Shown here: one piece after another, positions 32,341-41,700 of the stretch
How positions within the stretch are numbered: the stretch's first letter is position 1
Layout: each line of letters opens with the position of its first letter
Source: Zongyangia hominis
GTDB lineage: Bacteria > Bacillota > Clostridia > Oscillospirales > Ruminococcaceae
Assembly (NCBI RefSeq): GCF_014385095.1
Contig: NZ_JACRTC010000007.1
Coordinates: 37,335-101,334, forward strand
Direction: 5' to 3'
Length of the DNA: 64,000 nt
The notes under the pieces: model-generated
The model's database searches: none
Told to the model about the DNA's origin: nothing
Seen by the model: only the letters and a program-made list of their open reading frames with translations
Position numbers and translations under genes: made by a program

Positions 32341-33576
32341 ATGAGAATGAAAGAAGCGCAATTCGAACTGATTAAGCAGCAGCTGCGAAAGCTCACCTCC
32401 ATCCCCGGCGGCTTTTATCAAAAAAAATTCGAGGGCATCGACATCGAGGCCATCCAATCCCAGGAGGACTTTGAGAGACTCCCCTTCTCCTGGAAGGGCG
32501 ACCTCAGAGAGGCCTATCCCCTGGGACTCCAGGCGGTCCCGGATAGCGAGATTGTCCGCATCCACTCCTCCTCCGGCACCACCGGCACCCCGGTCATCAT
32601 CCCCTATACCCGCCGGGACATCGAGGACTGGGCCATTATGTTTAAGCGCTGCTATGAAACGGCGGGCCTCACCCCCCTCGACCGGGTCCAGATCACCCCG
32701 GGCTACGGACTGTGGACGGCGGGCATCGGCTTTCAGACCGGCGCGGAGCTCCTCGGATGCATGGTCATCCCCATGGGCCCCGGCAACACCGACAAGCAGT
32801 TGCGGATGATGCAGGACCTCAAAGCCACCGTCCTATGCGCCACCTCCTCCTACGCGCTGCTGTTGGCAGAGGAAATCGCCAAGCGGGGCATCACCGACCA
32901 AATTCATCTGAAAAAGGGCATTATCGGCTCGGAGCGCTGGGGCGAAAAGATGCGCAAGCGCATCGCGGCGGAGCTGGGTGTGCAGCTCTACGACATCTAT
33001 GGTCTGACCGAGGTCTACGGCCCTGGCATCGGCATGAGCTGTGACTACGAGTGCGGCATGCACTACTGGAACGACTACATCTATTGCGAGATCGTCGACC
33101 CTAAAACCGGTGAGATCGTCCCCGACGGGGAGATCGGTGAATTAGTGATCACCACCCTGCGCAAGGAGGGGGCCCCCCTCATCCGGTACCGCACCCACGA
33201 CCTGACCCGCTTCCTCTCCGGCGACTGCCCCTGCGGACTCTCCTATCCCCGCATCGACACCCTCATCGGGCGCACCGACGACATGATCAAGGTCAAGGGC
33301 GTCAACATCTTCCCCAGCCAGATCGACGAGCTGCTGGGCACGGTGGAGGGCGCTTCCAGCGAGTATCAGGTGATGATCGACCACCTGGGCGGCCGGGACA
33401 TCCTGACCTTGTTTGTGGAAACGAATCCCGGCGTGGACAAGGGGGAGCTGGAACGGGGCATCAAGTTCCGCTTCAAGGAAAAAATCGGCATCTCCATCGC
33501 CTGCAAGCCGGTGGAAATCGGCGACCTTCCCCGCAGTGAGAAAAAGTCCACCCGCATCTTTGATAACCGATATTAA
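32341..33576 (+). CDS. paaK: Phenylacetate-CoA ligase (locus B)
   Basis: 411 residues, slightly shorter at the N-terminus than the locus A enzyme. SSSGTTGTPVIIPYT is the adenylation P-loop (near residue 77), GLTEVYGPGIGMSC replaces the GMSELMGPGVSG segment of locus A, and RTDDMIKVKGVNIFPSQI starts the C-terminal domain. It activates an aryl acid to its CoA ester. Here it follows iorAB instead of preceding it, and there is no ACT gene. It starts 4 bases after iorB. Confidence 0.9.
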   Translation: MRMKEAQFELIKQQLRKLTSIPGGFYQKKFEGIDIEAIQSQEDFERLPFSWKGDLREAYPLGLQAVPDSEIVRIHSSSGTTGTPVIIPYTRRDIEDWAIMFKRCYETAGLTPLDRVQITPGYGLWTAGIGFQTGAELLGCMVIPMGPGNTDKQLRMMQDLKATVLCATSSYALLLAEEIAKRGITDQIHLKKGIIGSERWGEKMRKRIAAELGVQLYDIYGLTEVYGPGIGMSCDYECGMHYWNDYIYCEIVDPKTGEIVPDGEIGELVITTLRKEGAPLIRYRTHDLTRFLSGDCPCGLSYPRIDTLIGRTDDMIKVKGVNIFPSQIDELLGTVEGASSEYQVMIDHLGGRDILTLFVETNPGVDKGELERGIKFRFKEKIGISIACKPVEIGDLPRSEKKSTRIFDNRY

Positions 33577-33593
33577 TTTTCCTTTGTCTGAGA

Positions 33594-33621
33594 GGAGCCG
33601 GATTTTCCGGCTCCTTTTTTT
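33594..33621 (+). terminator. Terminator of the second iorAB-paaK operon
   Basis: Stem ggagccgga / tccggctcc, 3-base loop, seven T. Confidence 0.92.
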
Positions 33622-33974
33622 GCGCCATTATCCGCGTCGGCGCTTTACAGGACATGATCCGAGCCCACGGGCGGAGCCCGCCGCGCCGGAATCGGGAGGA
33701 CCGAAACCGTCTTACCGGCTTTTTGCGTACACCCCCAATGTGAACGCTTCGGAGGGCGGGGGCCAGCGGGGGGAAGCGACGCACCAGACACAAAGCGGAC
33801 CAAAATCGTCCTTGGCTTTTTTCTCCCCGAGCCCATCGAGGAAAGCACAAAGGGGGACAGAAGCTGTACGCAGAAGACCGCTATCCGCTCGATTCCAACA
33901 TTTTTTATCCCGAAGGGGCTAAAAAAAGACGAATCCCCGCCTTTGTGAACTTTTATCTTTCCTCCCCCTCCCGG
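33622..33974. other. Intergenic stretch without a supported gene
   Basis: About 350 bases. A stretch from about 33864 reads KLYAEDRYPLDSNIFYPEG in one frame but has no start codon and runs into the next promoter; it may be a gene remnant. No RNA motif recognised. Confidence 0.4.
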
Positions 33975-34003
33975 TTGCGGCGGGAAGGGAATAATGCTAC
34001 AAT
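33975..34003 (+). promoter_or_regulatory. Promoter of the hydrolase/acyltransferase operon
   Basis: TTGCGG, 17 bases, TACAAT, followed by a leader of about 135 bases. Confidence 0.5.
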
Positions 34004-34146
34004 ATTTCTAATACTTTGCATGTTTCCCACCCTTTTCCGTCCATGCTCCTTTTACGGGCAGGATGGGGAACTCCGTCTGCCCGCCGCCCATCGCGGCGGC
34101 CAACCGCGGCGCTTTTCATAGTGCCGCCAGGGAGGAGGATGCCCCT

Positions 34147-35079
34147 ATGGCCATCAACAAGGTGATGCTGGCCGCGCTCAAGGCCCTGTCCTATCCGGAC
34201 ATCAACCTGAAAAAGAACTATAAGATCGCCCGGCAGGTGGAGAATCTAACCCACTATCACGTGTTAAAGCCCCTGTACAAATCCTGGGACCACAAGGTGA
34301 TGCTGGACGATCACGCCATACCGGTGCGGATTTTCTCCCCCGAGGACGACCTGGACCATCCCATCCTCCTCTTCTTCCACGGCGGCGGCTGGGTCATCGG
34401 CAACATCGACAGCTACAACAAGGTCTGCGCCAACATGGCCAGAATCACCGGCCACACCGTGGTTTCGGTCAACTACCGTCTGGCTCCGGAACACAAGTTC
34501 CCCTGTGGGCTTCACGACTGCTACCAGGTGGCCAGGGAGCTGTTTTTAAATGAGGGGCTGCTCTGCACCCGTGCCGACCAAATCACCCTCATTGGGGACA
34601 GTGCCGGTGCCAACCTGGCGGCGGCCGTCTCCCTAATGGCACGGGACCGGGGAGAATTCTTTCCCCAGCGGCAGATTCTCATCTACCCGGCCACCTACTA
34701 CGACCACAGCGAGACCTCCCCTTTCCTCTCGGTGCATGAAAACGGGAATGACTATCTTCTCACCGCCAAGCGCATCTGCGACTATGTGGAGCTTTACCAA
34801 AGCTCCCCCGACGACCGGCAGAACCCCTACTTCGCGCCGCTGATGGCCGAGGACTTCTCCCGCCAGCCCCGCACCCTCATCATCACGGCGGAATATGACC
34901 CGCTGCGTGACGAGGGGGAAACCTATGGCCAGCGGCTGTGGGAAAACGGCAACCGGGTGGAGCTCCACCGCATTGAAGACGCTCTCCACGGCTTTTTCTC
35001 CCTGCCCCCCGCATTTCCCCAGGTGCGGCAGGTCTACGAATATATCAACCGCTTTTTAAGCGAGGTGCCGAAAAAGTGA
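34147..35079 (+). CDS. Alpha/beta hydrolase, hormone-sensitive-lipase-like family
   Basis: 310 residues. Oxyanion-hole motif FFHGGGWVIG, nucleophile motif GDSAGANLAA (Ser), then EYDPLRDEG (Asp) and DALHGFFSLP (His) complete the catalytic triad of the HSL/esterase family. It is a carboxyl-ester hydrolase, probably of short acyl esters, in the cytoplasm (no signal peptide). ATG 34147 follows GGGAGGAGG. It overlaps the acyltransferase-like gene by 4 bases (GTGA), so one protein may make esters and the other break them. Confidence 0.87.
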   Translation: MAINKVMLAALKALSYPDINLKKNYKIARQVENLTHYHVLKPLYKSWDHKVMLDDHAIPVRIFSPEDDLDHPILLFFHGGGWVIGNIDSYNKVCANMARITGHTVVSVNYRLAPEHKFPCGLHDCYQVARELFLNEGLLCTRADQITLIGDSAGANLAAAVSLMARDRGEFFPQRQILIYPATYYDHSETSPFLSVHENGNDYLLTAKRICDYVELYQSSPDDRQNPYFAPLMAEDFSRQPRTLIITAEYDPLRDEGETYGQRLWENGNRVELHRIEDALHGFFSLPPAFPQVRQVYEYINRFLSEVPKK

Positions 35080-36368
35080 AGCAACGAAAGTCCAACACTT
35101 GGAGCCGCCTGGATAACGCGGCCAAAATTTTCCCTTCCACCACTACCAAGCGGGACACCAAAGTGTTCCGCTTTGCCTGTGAGCTCTATGAACTGGTGGA
35201 CCCCATCGTCCTGCAACAAGCGCTGGACGAAACCATGACCCACTTTCCCCTCTACCAGTCCATGATGACCCGGGGGCTCTTTTGGTATTATCTGGAGCCC
35301 TGTTCTCAAAAGCCGCTGGTCAAGCTGGAGGCAAAGCCGCCTTTGGGCCCCCTCTATGACGCCAACCGGAAGGGCCTTCTCTTTGAAGTGACCTATTATC
35401 GCAACCGCATCTCCTTGGAGGTATTTCACGCCCTCTCCGACGGCACGGGTGCCATGGAATTTTTGCGGGTGCTCGTCTACCATTATCTCATCCATAAACA
35501 CGGGGACACCCTGGGCGCCGCCGTGCCCGCCATGGACTACGACGCCTCGGCCTCCCAGCAGTCGGCGGACAGTTTCGCCAAATACTATAACCGGGAGGGA
35601 CGGCAGGAGCGCCACCGGACCCAATGGGCCCACCAGCTGCGGGGACCCCGGCTCTCGGAAAACCGGTTGCGCATCATCGAAGGGGTGGCCCCGGTTAAGG
35701 ACGTCCTCCGCAAAGCCCACGAAAATCACGCTACCCTGACCGTCTTTCTGGGAGCGGTCCTTCTTTGCGCCATCGGGGAGGAGATGGCGGTCCGGGACAA
35801 AAAGCGCCCGGCCGTCCTGACGGTGCCTGTCAACCTCCGCAAATACTTCGACTCCCAGTCGGCCCGGAATTTCTTCAGCGTCATTAACGTCGGCTACGAC
35901 TTTCGCAGCGGCAGCGGTGAATTTGCCGACGTGGTGGAGCATCTCGAGCGCGGCTTTGCCCAGATGCTCACCCACGAAAAGCTGAGCGAGCGCATCAACA
36001 TGCTAGCCGCCATTGAACACAATTTTCTGGTGCGTCTGGTGCCCTTGGCCCTCAAAGACGTGGTGCTGCGTATCGCCGACGACTTTGCGGCCAAGGAGAT
36101 CACCGCCTCCCTCTCCAATATCGGCCGGGTCACCATGCCTCGGGAACTTACCCCCTATATCCGGCTTTTCGACGTCTTTGCCAGCACCGATATCTTGCAG
36201 ATTTGTGTCTGCTCCTTTGAGGAAAACCTGACCATGAGCTTTTCCTCCGCCTTTGTCAGTACCGACGTACAGCGCCGATTCTTCCGCACCCTCACTGGGA
36301 TGGGCATCCCGGTGACTATTGCGGCAAACGAAGTGGATCCGGACGACAGCGGGGAGGTGAAGGGATGA
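35076..36368 (+). CDS. Condensation-type acyltransferase (alcohol acetyltransferase-like)
   Basis: 430 residues, GTG start overlapping the hydrolase stop. EVFHALSDGTGAMEFL carries the HxxxDG catalytic motif of condensation-domain/WES-DGAT/alcohol acetyltransferase enzymes; VLTVPVNLRKYF and SLSNIGRVTMP are typical of the second lobe. It would transfer an acyl group from CoA to an alcohol or amine. No carrier-protein or adenylation domain is nearby, which argues against a peptide synthetase. Substrates unknown. Confidence 0.78.
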   Translation: MKQRKSNTWSRLDNAAKIFPSTTTKRDTKVFRFACELYELVDPIVLQQALDETMTHFPLYQSMMTRGLFWYYLEPCSQKPLVKLEAKPPLGPLYDANRKGLLFEVTYYRNRISLEVFHALSDGTGAMEFLRVLVYHYLIHKHGDTLGAAVPAMDYDASASQQSADSFAKYYNREGRQERHRTQWAHQLRGPRLSENRLRIIEGVAPVKDVLRKAHENHATLTVFLGAVLLCAIGEEMAVRDKKRPAVLTVPVNLRKYFDSQSARNFFSVINVGYDFRSGSGEFADVVEHLERGFAQMLTHEKLSERINMLAAIEHNFLVRLVPLALKDVVLRIADDFAAKEITASLSNIGRVTMPRELTPYIRLFDVFASTDILQICVCSFEENLTMSFSSAFVSTDVQRRFFRTLTGMGIPVTIAANEVDPDDSGEVKG

Positions 36369-37030
36369 AGTACTGCGATAAATGCAAGCTCCAGGTGGAG
36401 GGGGTCCAAACCCACTGCCCTCTTTGTCAAAACCAGCTGCGGGATTTGGGAAGTGAAAACGTGCCGGTCTTTCCCGCCGTTCCCACCCTCTTCCGTCAAA
36501 ACAGCCTCTTTTTCCAATTGCTCATCTTCGGCTCCATTGTGGCGGTGGTCATCTCGGTCACGGTCAATCTCCTGATTCCCCACAGCGGCTACTGGTCTCT
36601 CTTTGTGGCCGCGGGCATCCTGTGCTTTTGGGTGAGCTTCGCCATCGCCCTGCACAAGCGCAGCAACATCTCCAAGAATATCCTCTATCAGGTGGTCATC
36701 ATCAGCATTCTGGCTATCCTTTGGGATCTGGGGACCGGGTGGCACGGCTGGTCGTTAGATTATGTCTTTCCCATTGTCTGTGTCGCCGCCATGATTGCCA
36801 TGGCAGCCATTGCCCGGGTGATGCATCTGCCCATCGTCGATCAGATGATCTATTTCGTCCTCGACGCCTTTTTCGGCATCCTTCCAGTCATCTTTGTCTG
36901 GACTGGGCTGGTGGGCGTGCCCTATCCCTCCATTATCTGCGCGGCGGGAAGCGTCATTTCCCTGGCAGCGCTGCTCATCTTTGAAGGGCACAACATGCTC
37001 ACCGAGCTCAAGCGCCGGCTTCACTTGTAA
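36365..37030 (+). CDS. DUF6320 membrane protein with N-terminal zinc ribbon
   Basis: 221 residues. MKYCDKCKLQVEGVQTHCPL with the following C gives a CxxC...CxxC zinc ribbon; then six hydrophobic helices (LLIFGSIVAVVISVTVNLLI first). Overlaps the acyltransferase gene by 4 bases. The trio hydrolase-acyltransferase-DUF6320 recurs in Firmicutes, so it is probably a functional unit, but its product is not known to me. Confidence 0.8.
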   Translation: MKYCDKCKLQVEGVQTHCPLCQNQLRDLGSENVPVFPAVPTLFRQNSLFFQLLIFGSIVAVVISVTVNLLIPHSGYWSLFVAAGILCFWVSFAIALHKRSNISKNILYQVVIISILAILWDLGTGWHGWSLDYVFPIVCVAAMIAMAAIARVMHLPIVDQMIYFVLDAFFGILPVIFVWTGLVGVPYPSIICAAGSVISLAALLIFEGHNMLTELKRRLHL

Positions 37031-37055
37031 AAATAGCCCCTTTTTTCGTTTTTTT

Positions 37056-37088
37056 ACCGGGACATTCCTTTGGAATCGTCCCGGTTTT
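37056..37088 (+). terminator. Terminator of the hydrolase operon
   Basis: Stem accgggac(a)ttcc / ggaa(tc)gtcccggt with a short loop, ending in TTT. Confidence 0.8.
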
Positions 37089-37162
37089 CGCATATTTCTG
37101 TTGAAATGGCTAGAAACATGGGAAATTTGGTAAAAACGATGGAAGCCTCAGCAAAATTGAGA

Positions 37163-37168
37163 TATAAT
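37163..37168 (+). promoter_or_regulatory. -10 box of the binding-protein operon
   Basis: Perfect TATAAT, no clear -35; leader of about 125 bases. Confidence 0.45.
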
Positions 37169-37222
37169 AAGTCAATATGGATCTCTTCATCCTGCCATTA
37201 CACCGCCACTAGTTCCATTTAA

Positions 37223-37253
37223 CGCACAGGGGGGTTCCCTGCATAGCCGTGCG
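37223..37253 (+). promoter_or_regulatory. Leader hairpin before the binding-protein gene
   Basis: CGCAC pairs with GTGCG around an inner AGGG / CCCT stem. It starts with ACGCACAGGG, which recalls the opening of c-di-GMP-I riboswitches, but the rest of that consensus is absent. Confidence 0.3.
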
Positions 37254-37297
37254 AAGGCAGCACATGGAGAAAGCCGATGACGACGGGAGGAATTTTT

Positions 37298-38725
37298 ATG
37301 AAATTCTCTGTTCTGCGGAAACTTGCTTTGGTAATGGCTTTGGTTCTACTGTTTCTCACCGGCTGCCAGTCGGGCGGCGCAAATAAATATAAGCTCAGTC
37401 CCAAAGACCCGGTGTCTCTGGAGATTTGGCACTACTACAACGGCCCCCAGAAGGTGGCTTTCGACGCGCTGGTCTCGGAGTTTAACGAGACAGTAGGCGC
37501 TGAACAAGGCATCGTCGTCGAGGCCTTTAACTATGGCAGCATCAACGAACTCATCCAAAAAGTCCTCGATTCCGCCAACAAAAAGGTGGGCTCCAGTGAA
37601 ATGCCCGACATCTTCGCCGGCTATTCCGACACCGCCTATCAGGTGGATCAGTTGGGCCTGGTGGCCCCGTTGGATGCTTATCTCACCGAGGAAGAGCTGA
37701 AAACCTACCTTCCCTCCTATCTGGAAGAGGGACGTTTTGACAAGGACCAAAATCTCAAGATCTTCCCCACGGCCAAATCCACCGAGGTTATGATGCTCAA
37801 TAAAACCGACTGGGACAATTTTGCCTCGGCTACCGGCGCCAAGGTGGAGGACCTCTCCACCATGGAGGGCGTGGTTCAAACCGCCAAAGCCTACTATGAA
37901 TGGAGCGGCGGCACCAAGGCCTTCTTTGGCCGGGACGCCATGGCCAACTATTTTATCATCGGCTGCAAGGAGCTGGGGGTAGAGATTTTTTCAGTGAACA
38001 ATGGAGAGGTTTCCCTCAACGTGGATAAAAAGGTGATCCGGAAGCTGTGGGACAACTACTATGTCCCCTATGTAAACGGCTATTTCGGTGCCTATGGAAA
38101 ATTCCGTTCCGATGACGCGAAAACTGGTCAAATTATCGCTCTGGTCGGCTCCACCACCGGCGCCATCTACTTCCCACAGGAGGTCACCGTCAGCGATACG
38201 GAGAGCTATCCCATCGAGGTCATGACCTTGCCGGCGCCCGTCTTCGAGGGTGGCGAGCCCTATGCCGTACAGCAGGGCGCGGGACTGGTGGTCACCAAAT
38301 CCGATGAGCGCAAAGAATATGCCGCCACCCTCTTCCTCAAATGGTTCACCGAGTCCCAAAGAAACATCGACTTCTCGGTGGGCACCGGATATCTACCGGT
38401 CAAGGTGGATGCCAACGATATGGCAATGATTGAAAAAAGCGACGTGGAGATGACCGATATCATGCAGGAGACGCTGCAGGTGGCCATCGACACGGTTACC
38501 ACCCATGAAATGTACACCAACAAGGCCTTTGCCGGCGGCACCGAGGCTCGCAATGTACTGGAAAACTCCCTGCAGGACAAGGCCAATGCTGATCTTGATC
38601 AGATCAAGGCGCTAATGGAACAGGGCATGAGCCACGACGAAGCGGTCGCCCAGTTTGACACCGACGCCAACTTTGACGCCTGGTTTGCCGAGTTTCAGAA
38701 GGCGCTGGAAGGCGCTATCAAATAA
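37298..38725 (+). CDS. ABC-type solute-binding lipoprotein (family 1, sugar type)
   Basis: 475 residues. Signal peptide with lipobox LTGC (Cys near residue 25), so it is anchored outside the membrane by lipid. EIWHYYNGPQKVAFDALVSE is the typical start of family 1 (carbohydrate) binding proteins. No permease or ATPase gene is adjacent; instead the next gene, 33 bases away, is a dCache-GGDEF-EAL protein. The likely role is to capture a ligand and hand the signal to that sensor rather than to transport it. ATG 37298 follows GGGAGG. Confidence 0.85.
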   Translation: MKFSVLRKLALVMALVLLFLTGCQSGGANKYKLSPKDPVSLEIWHYYNGPQKVAFDALVSEFNETVGAEQGIVVEAFNYGSINELIQKVLDSANKKVGSSEMPDIFAGYSDTAYQVDQLGLVAPLDAYLTEEELKTYLPSYLEEGRFDKDQNLKIFPTAKSTEVMMLNKTDWDNFASATGAKVEDLSTMEGVVQTAKAYYEWSGGTKAFFGRDAMANYFIIGCKELGVEIFSVNNGEVSLNVDKKVIRKLWDNYYVPYVNGYFGAYGKFRSDDAKTGQIIALVGSTTGAIYFPQEVTVSDTESYPIEVMTLPAPVFEGGEPYAVQQGAGLVVTKSDERKEYAATLFLKWFTESQRNIDFSVGTGYLPVKVDANDMAMIEKSDVEMTDIMQETLQVAIDTVTTHEMYTNKAFAGGTEARNVLENSLQDKANADLDQIKALMEQGMSHDEAVAQFDTDANFDAWFAEFQKALEGAIK

Positions 38726-38758
38726 CGGTTCCCAACGGAAGGGGTTCTAGAGTCGGTT

Positions 38759-41700
38759 ATGCAAAAGAGGACGCGAAAGAAAAATTCAATCCTTAAAAAG
38801 ATGCTGGTGCCTATCATGATTGTCATGCTCATTCAGGCCGGTATCTTTTGTGCTGCCATCATGTCGGGAGGCGTCCTCCAACAGCTGGGCAATAACGCCA
38901 TCGACATTCTCAACGAGCGGGTCATCAACCGCAAAAACTATCTAGAAAACGAGATGATTCAGCGCTGGTCCAACATTTCCAGCGATGTGGAATCGGTCCA
39001 GAGCACCGTCGCCGATATTCTCGACACCAGCGGCAAGAGCTACTCCGACATCAACCCCAACGCGGATTTGACCGACGAAATTCTCAAATCCGTCACCAAC
39101 AAAATGGTCTATCTGCTGCGGAAAAACTCTGTCACCGGCGCCTTCTTGATTTTTCACGGCCAGGACGATTTGACCGCTTCCACAAAGGAAGTCCACAAAG
39201 CCGGAATCTATCTGCGAGACTTAGACCCTGTCACCAACCCCAACGACAACTCCGACCTGCTATGGGAATTTGCGCCCATCAGTATCACCCGCCATATCGG
39301 CATCCCTATGGATACCAACTGGACCCCTACCTTTACCTTCTCCCCCGAAGAAAAAGAGGCATGGGACTACTATTACAAGCCTTTCTTGGCCGCCGTCCAG
39401 TATCCGGACAGCGATTTTGAGGATTTGGGCTATTGGTGTCCTCCGTTTAAGCTCAGCGAAGACGATGTGAGCATCATTACCTATTCGGTGCCCCTCATTT
39501 CCGCCGATGGCGTCCCCTATGGCGTCATGGGGGTGGAAATCACCACCGACTACCTGCACACCCTACTGCCCTATGATGAGATCACTTCGGCAAAAAACGG
39601 CGCCTACGCCATCGGCGTGGCCATGGAGGGCAGTTCTGATTTTAAAAACGTGATCACCAGCGGTTCTCTCTACAAGCAGTTGCTCGGCGACAGCGGCCAA
39701 ACCAGCCTGGGTAAGGTGGAGGGGAAGAATACATATCTGCTGGAAAACGTGCTCCAAGGGCGGCCAAAAGCATATGGATGCGTCCAGTACTTTAATATTT
39801 ATAACACCAATACCCCCTTTGAACAGGAGCAGTGGGCCCTCATGGGCATCATTGAGCGGCAGGAGCTGTTTTCCTTCTCCTACCAGCTGACCACGACGCT
39901 CATCGTCATCCTTGTCCTCTCCCTGCTCATCGGTTTGGTGGGCATCTCCCTCATCACCTCCCGTCTCTCCAAGCCCATCACTTCCCTGGTCAAAAAGGTC
40001 AAGGCCTCCAACCCCATGAACCCCGTGGCTCTGGAGAAAATCGGCATCGCGGAAATCGACGAGCTGACCGACGCTGTGGAACAGCTCAGCCACAGTGTGG
40101 CCGAGTCTTCCTCCAAGCTCTCCCAAATCCTGGAGATGGCCAACTATCCCATCGCCGCCTTTGAGTATCTGGATGATTCCGACCAAGTTTTCTATGCTTC
40201 CGGCGTCTTCCGCATCCTGGGCAGCGAGGAAATGGGGCAGCAAAGCGGCTATATCTCCCCCGATCTCTTTGAAGAGATGCTCTGCCACGCGCTGGAAGGG
40301 ACCCAGCTTGAACGTGAGGATCAGAATACCACCATTTATAATCTGACCAAACAGTTGGGCAAGCCCCGGTATGTGCGGCTAAAGCTCTACTATGAGGGTA
40401 AACATGTGCTGGGGGTTCTCGTGGACATCACCCAGGAAATACTGGAAAAGAAAAAGTTGGAATATGAGCGGGACTACGATCTGCTGACCAATCTCCTCAA
40501 CCGGCGGGCTTTCCATCGGATGATGGTGCAAAGCTTCCGCAAGCCGGAGATGCTCAAAAACGCGGCGCTCATCATGATGGACCTGGATAACCTCAAGTAC
40601 ATCAACGACAATTACGGCCATGACTTCGGCGACGAATATATCCGTTGCACCGCCAGCGTCCTCAAACTTTTCTCCCCCTATCAAGTGCTGCTCTCCCGCA
40701 TGTCGGGGGATGAGTTCCACATCTTCATCTACGGTTACGACACCAGGGAGGAAATCCGCAAAATCATCGAGGAAATGAAGGATACCATCCGCAAAACGGA
40801 ATTCCCCCTCCCCGACAACCACTCCTTCCGTATCCGTGCGTCGGCGGGCGTGGCCTGGTATCCCGACGATTCCACCGATTACGAAACTCTGGTCAAATAC
40901 GCTGACTTTGCCATGTACAAGGTCAAAAACACCACCAAAGGCGAATTTACCGACTTTGACATCGGCAGTTATAACAAGGATTCCTATCTGCTCCACAGCC
41001 GGGAGGAACTCAACCGGCTCATCGACGAGGAGTTGGTGGACTATCACTTCCAGCCCATTGTGGACACCCACACCGGGCGGGTCTTCGCCTACGAGGCCCT
41101 CATGCGTTCCAAGCTGTCAACCCTCCAGTCCCCGCTGGATATTCTGCGGCTGGCCCGGTCCCAGTCCAAGCTCTATCAAATCGAGCACCTGACCTGGTTT
41201 AAGAGCATGGAGAACTTTGCCAACAAAATCCCCGCCGACAGCGGCTGCAAAATCTTTATCAATTCCATCCCCAATCAGGCTTTGACCGACCAGGATATGG
41301 ACAGCTTCGAGCGGATGTACGGGAAATATCTGGACCGGATGGTGGTGGAACTGACCGAGGATGAAAAGCTCAGCGAGGAGTTTACCGTCAAGAAAGAGGT
41401 CTGTCTGCGGCGCTGGAACGGTTCCTTAGCGCTGGATGACTTCGGCACCGGCTATAACGGGGACGCAACCCTTCTGAGCCTCCGCCCGGATTATGTGAAG
41501 ATCGATATGTCCATCATCCGCGGCATCGATACCGACGACAACCGGCGGAAAATTCTACAAAACCTCATTTCCTACACCAAAGAGCGCTCCATCAAAACCA
41601 TCGCGGAGGGTGTGGAAACGAGGGGCGAAATGGACTGCCTGATTGCAAACGGCGTGGATTACCTTCAGGGCTTCTATATCGGGCACCCCTCGATGGACCC

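Noticed and set aside
33860..34134. Possible gene remnant reading KLYAEDRYPLDSNIFYPEG
   Set aside because: No ATG, GTG or TTG start in frame, no known family, and the frame runs through the next promoter; at best a decayed fragment.
37169..37297. c-di-GMP-I riboswitch
   Set aside because: Only the opening ACGCACAGGG agrees; the second stem, GCAAAGCC-type core and tetraloop receptor are absent, so it is kept only as an unclassified hairpin.
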